Below, piece after piece: positions 63,744 through 64,000 of a DNA stretch of 64,000 nucleotides (the first letter of the stretch is position 1; each line of letters begins with the position of its first letter). The notes under the pieces are model-generated. The model did not search any database. It worked only from the letters and a program-made list of their open reading frames with translations, and was not told the DNA's origin. This stretch comes from Oscillatoria sp. HE19RPO (lineage in GTDB: Bacteria > Cyanobacteriota > Cyanobacteriia > Cyanobacteriales > Laspinemataceae). A program made the translations under genes and the position numbers. The stretch covers positions 1 to 64,000 of the forward strand of contig NZ_JAMXOT010000036.1 of the NCBI RefSeq assembly GCF_024220515.1. The letters run 5' to 3'.

Positions 63744-64000
63744 GTGAAGCGTCGGTTGTGCGTTCCCTTAGTAGAGCAACTTCGGGAGGGAAGGTATCAG
63801 TTTCGGGAACAGCGGCGGATAACGGCTCTGGGCGAGGTGAAAGAAATTTAGGCGGCGCAAGATGCTTTGGTGTTGAAGGCGCTGTCAATCGCTCTGGGTG
63901 AGGAATTGCAACCCCACCTCTCACCACGATGCTTTCATCTAGCGGGTACGGGCGGACTGAAAGGGGCCGTGCGAGAAGTGGCATCCCATCTGCAATCGAA
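63744..64000 (+). pseudogene. Fragment of a reverse transcriptase-like gene
   Basis: The frame read from GTG 63744 gives 'KRRLCVPLVEQLREG...F', then an in-frame TAG (about 63849), then 'QDALVLKALSIALGEEL' and 'CFHLAGTGGLKGAVREV'. These two segments are characteristic of the N-terminal part of a cyanobacterial RNA-directed DNA polymerase family, where 'DALVLKAL' and 'HLKGxGGxKxAVR' are conserved. The upstream start region is missing and the window ends before the catalytic YADD motif could be seen. It appears to be a broken copy at the end of the peptide locus. Confidence 0.6.

Overview
The window looks like chromosomal DNA of a filamentous, non-heterocystous cyanobacterium of Oscillatoria/Laspinema type. 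The evidence is the very frequent GCGATCGC-type HIP1 octamers, DUF4347/SBBP/Calx-beta giant proteins, DUF3747-SLH proteins, an IS200/IS605 tnpB, and several families of short palindromic and MITE-like repeats. The genus is inference. No rRNA, tRNA or CRISPR array was recognised.

Layout. 0-2.3 kb: end of an S1-domain protein, a tiny unknown gene, a DUF1622 membrane protein and a peptidoglycan-binding protein. 2.5-7.3 kb: a complete CUT1-type sugar ABC importer (binding lipoprotein, two permeases, MalK/UgpC-type ATPase). 8.2-17.8 kb: a 3222-residue secreted protein with DUF4347, 7 SBBP repeats, 11 Calx-beta-like modules, a cyanobacterial 'DVAxAV...EGR' repeat block and an RTX end. 18.2-23.2 kb (minus strand): a GH116 glycosidase, a coiled-coil membrane protein and a DUF3747-SLH protein. 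24.5-34.5 kb: infC; a transporter-like membrane protein with HEAT repeats followed by a cNMP-binding protein; an SH3 protein; a VanX-like dipeptidase; and a membrane WD40 protein. 34.8-40.8 kb (minus strand): GH10 xylanase, purB, a small ORF, a DUF3887 protein and comM/yifB. 41.3-42.6 kb: an IS605-type tnpB with its promoter and a probable omega-RNA end. 42.9-48.3 kb: two related sigma-70-like genes flanking a protein with two 'EGR' repeats and tandem SBP_bac_3 domains.

48.7-63.7 kb is the most interesting part, a compact nonribosomal peptide locus. A TenA-like enzyme fused to a bulb-type lectin is followed by the remnant of a condensation domain. Next comes an A-PCP-amidinotransferase protein with specificity code DAWFLGNVVK (Leu-like). 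A TubC-C-A-PCP-C-A(PilZ)-PCP-TE protein follows; its first A domain is Phe-like, and its second A domain is interrupted between A8 and A9 by a PilZ domain. An unknown helical protein and an MFS exporter come last. The inferred product is an N-amidinated (guanidino) tripeptide, roughly guanidino-Leu-Phe-X with X perhaps basic. A broken reverse-transcriptase-like fragment closes the locus at the right edge.

The intergenic space carries at least four MITE-like families. Several copies have 3-bp target duplications, and two cases show one family inserted into another, which gives a relative order of insertion.
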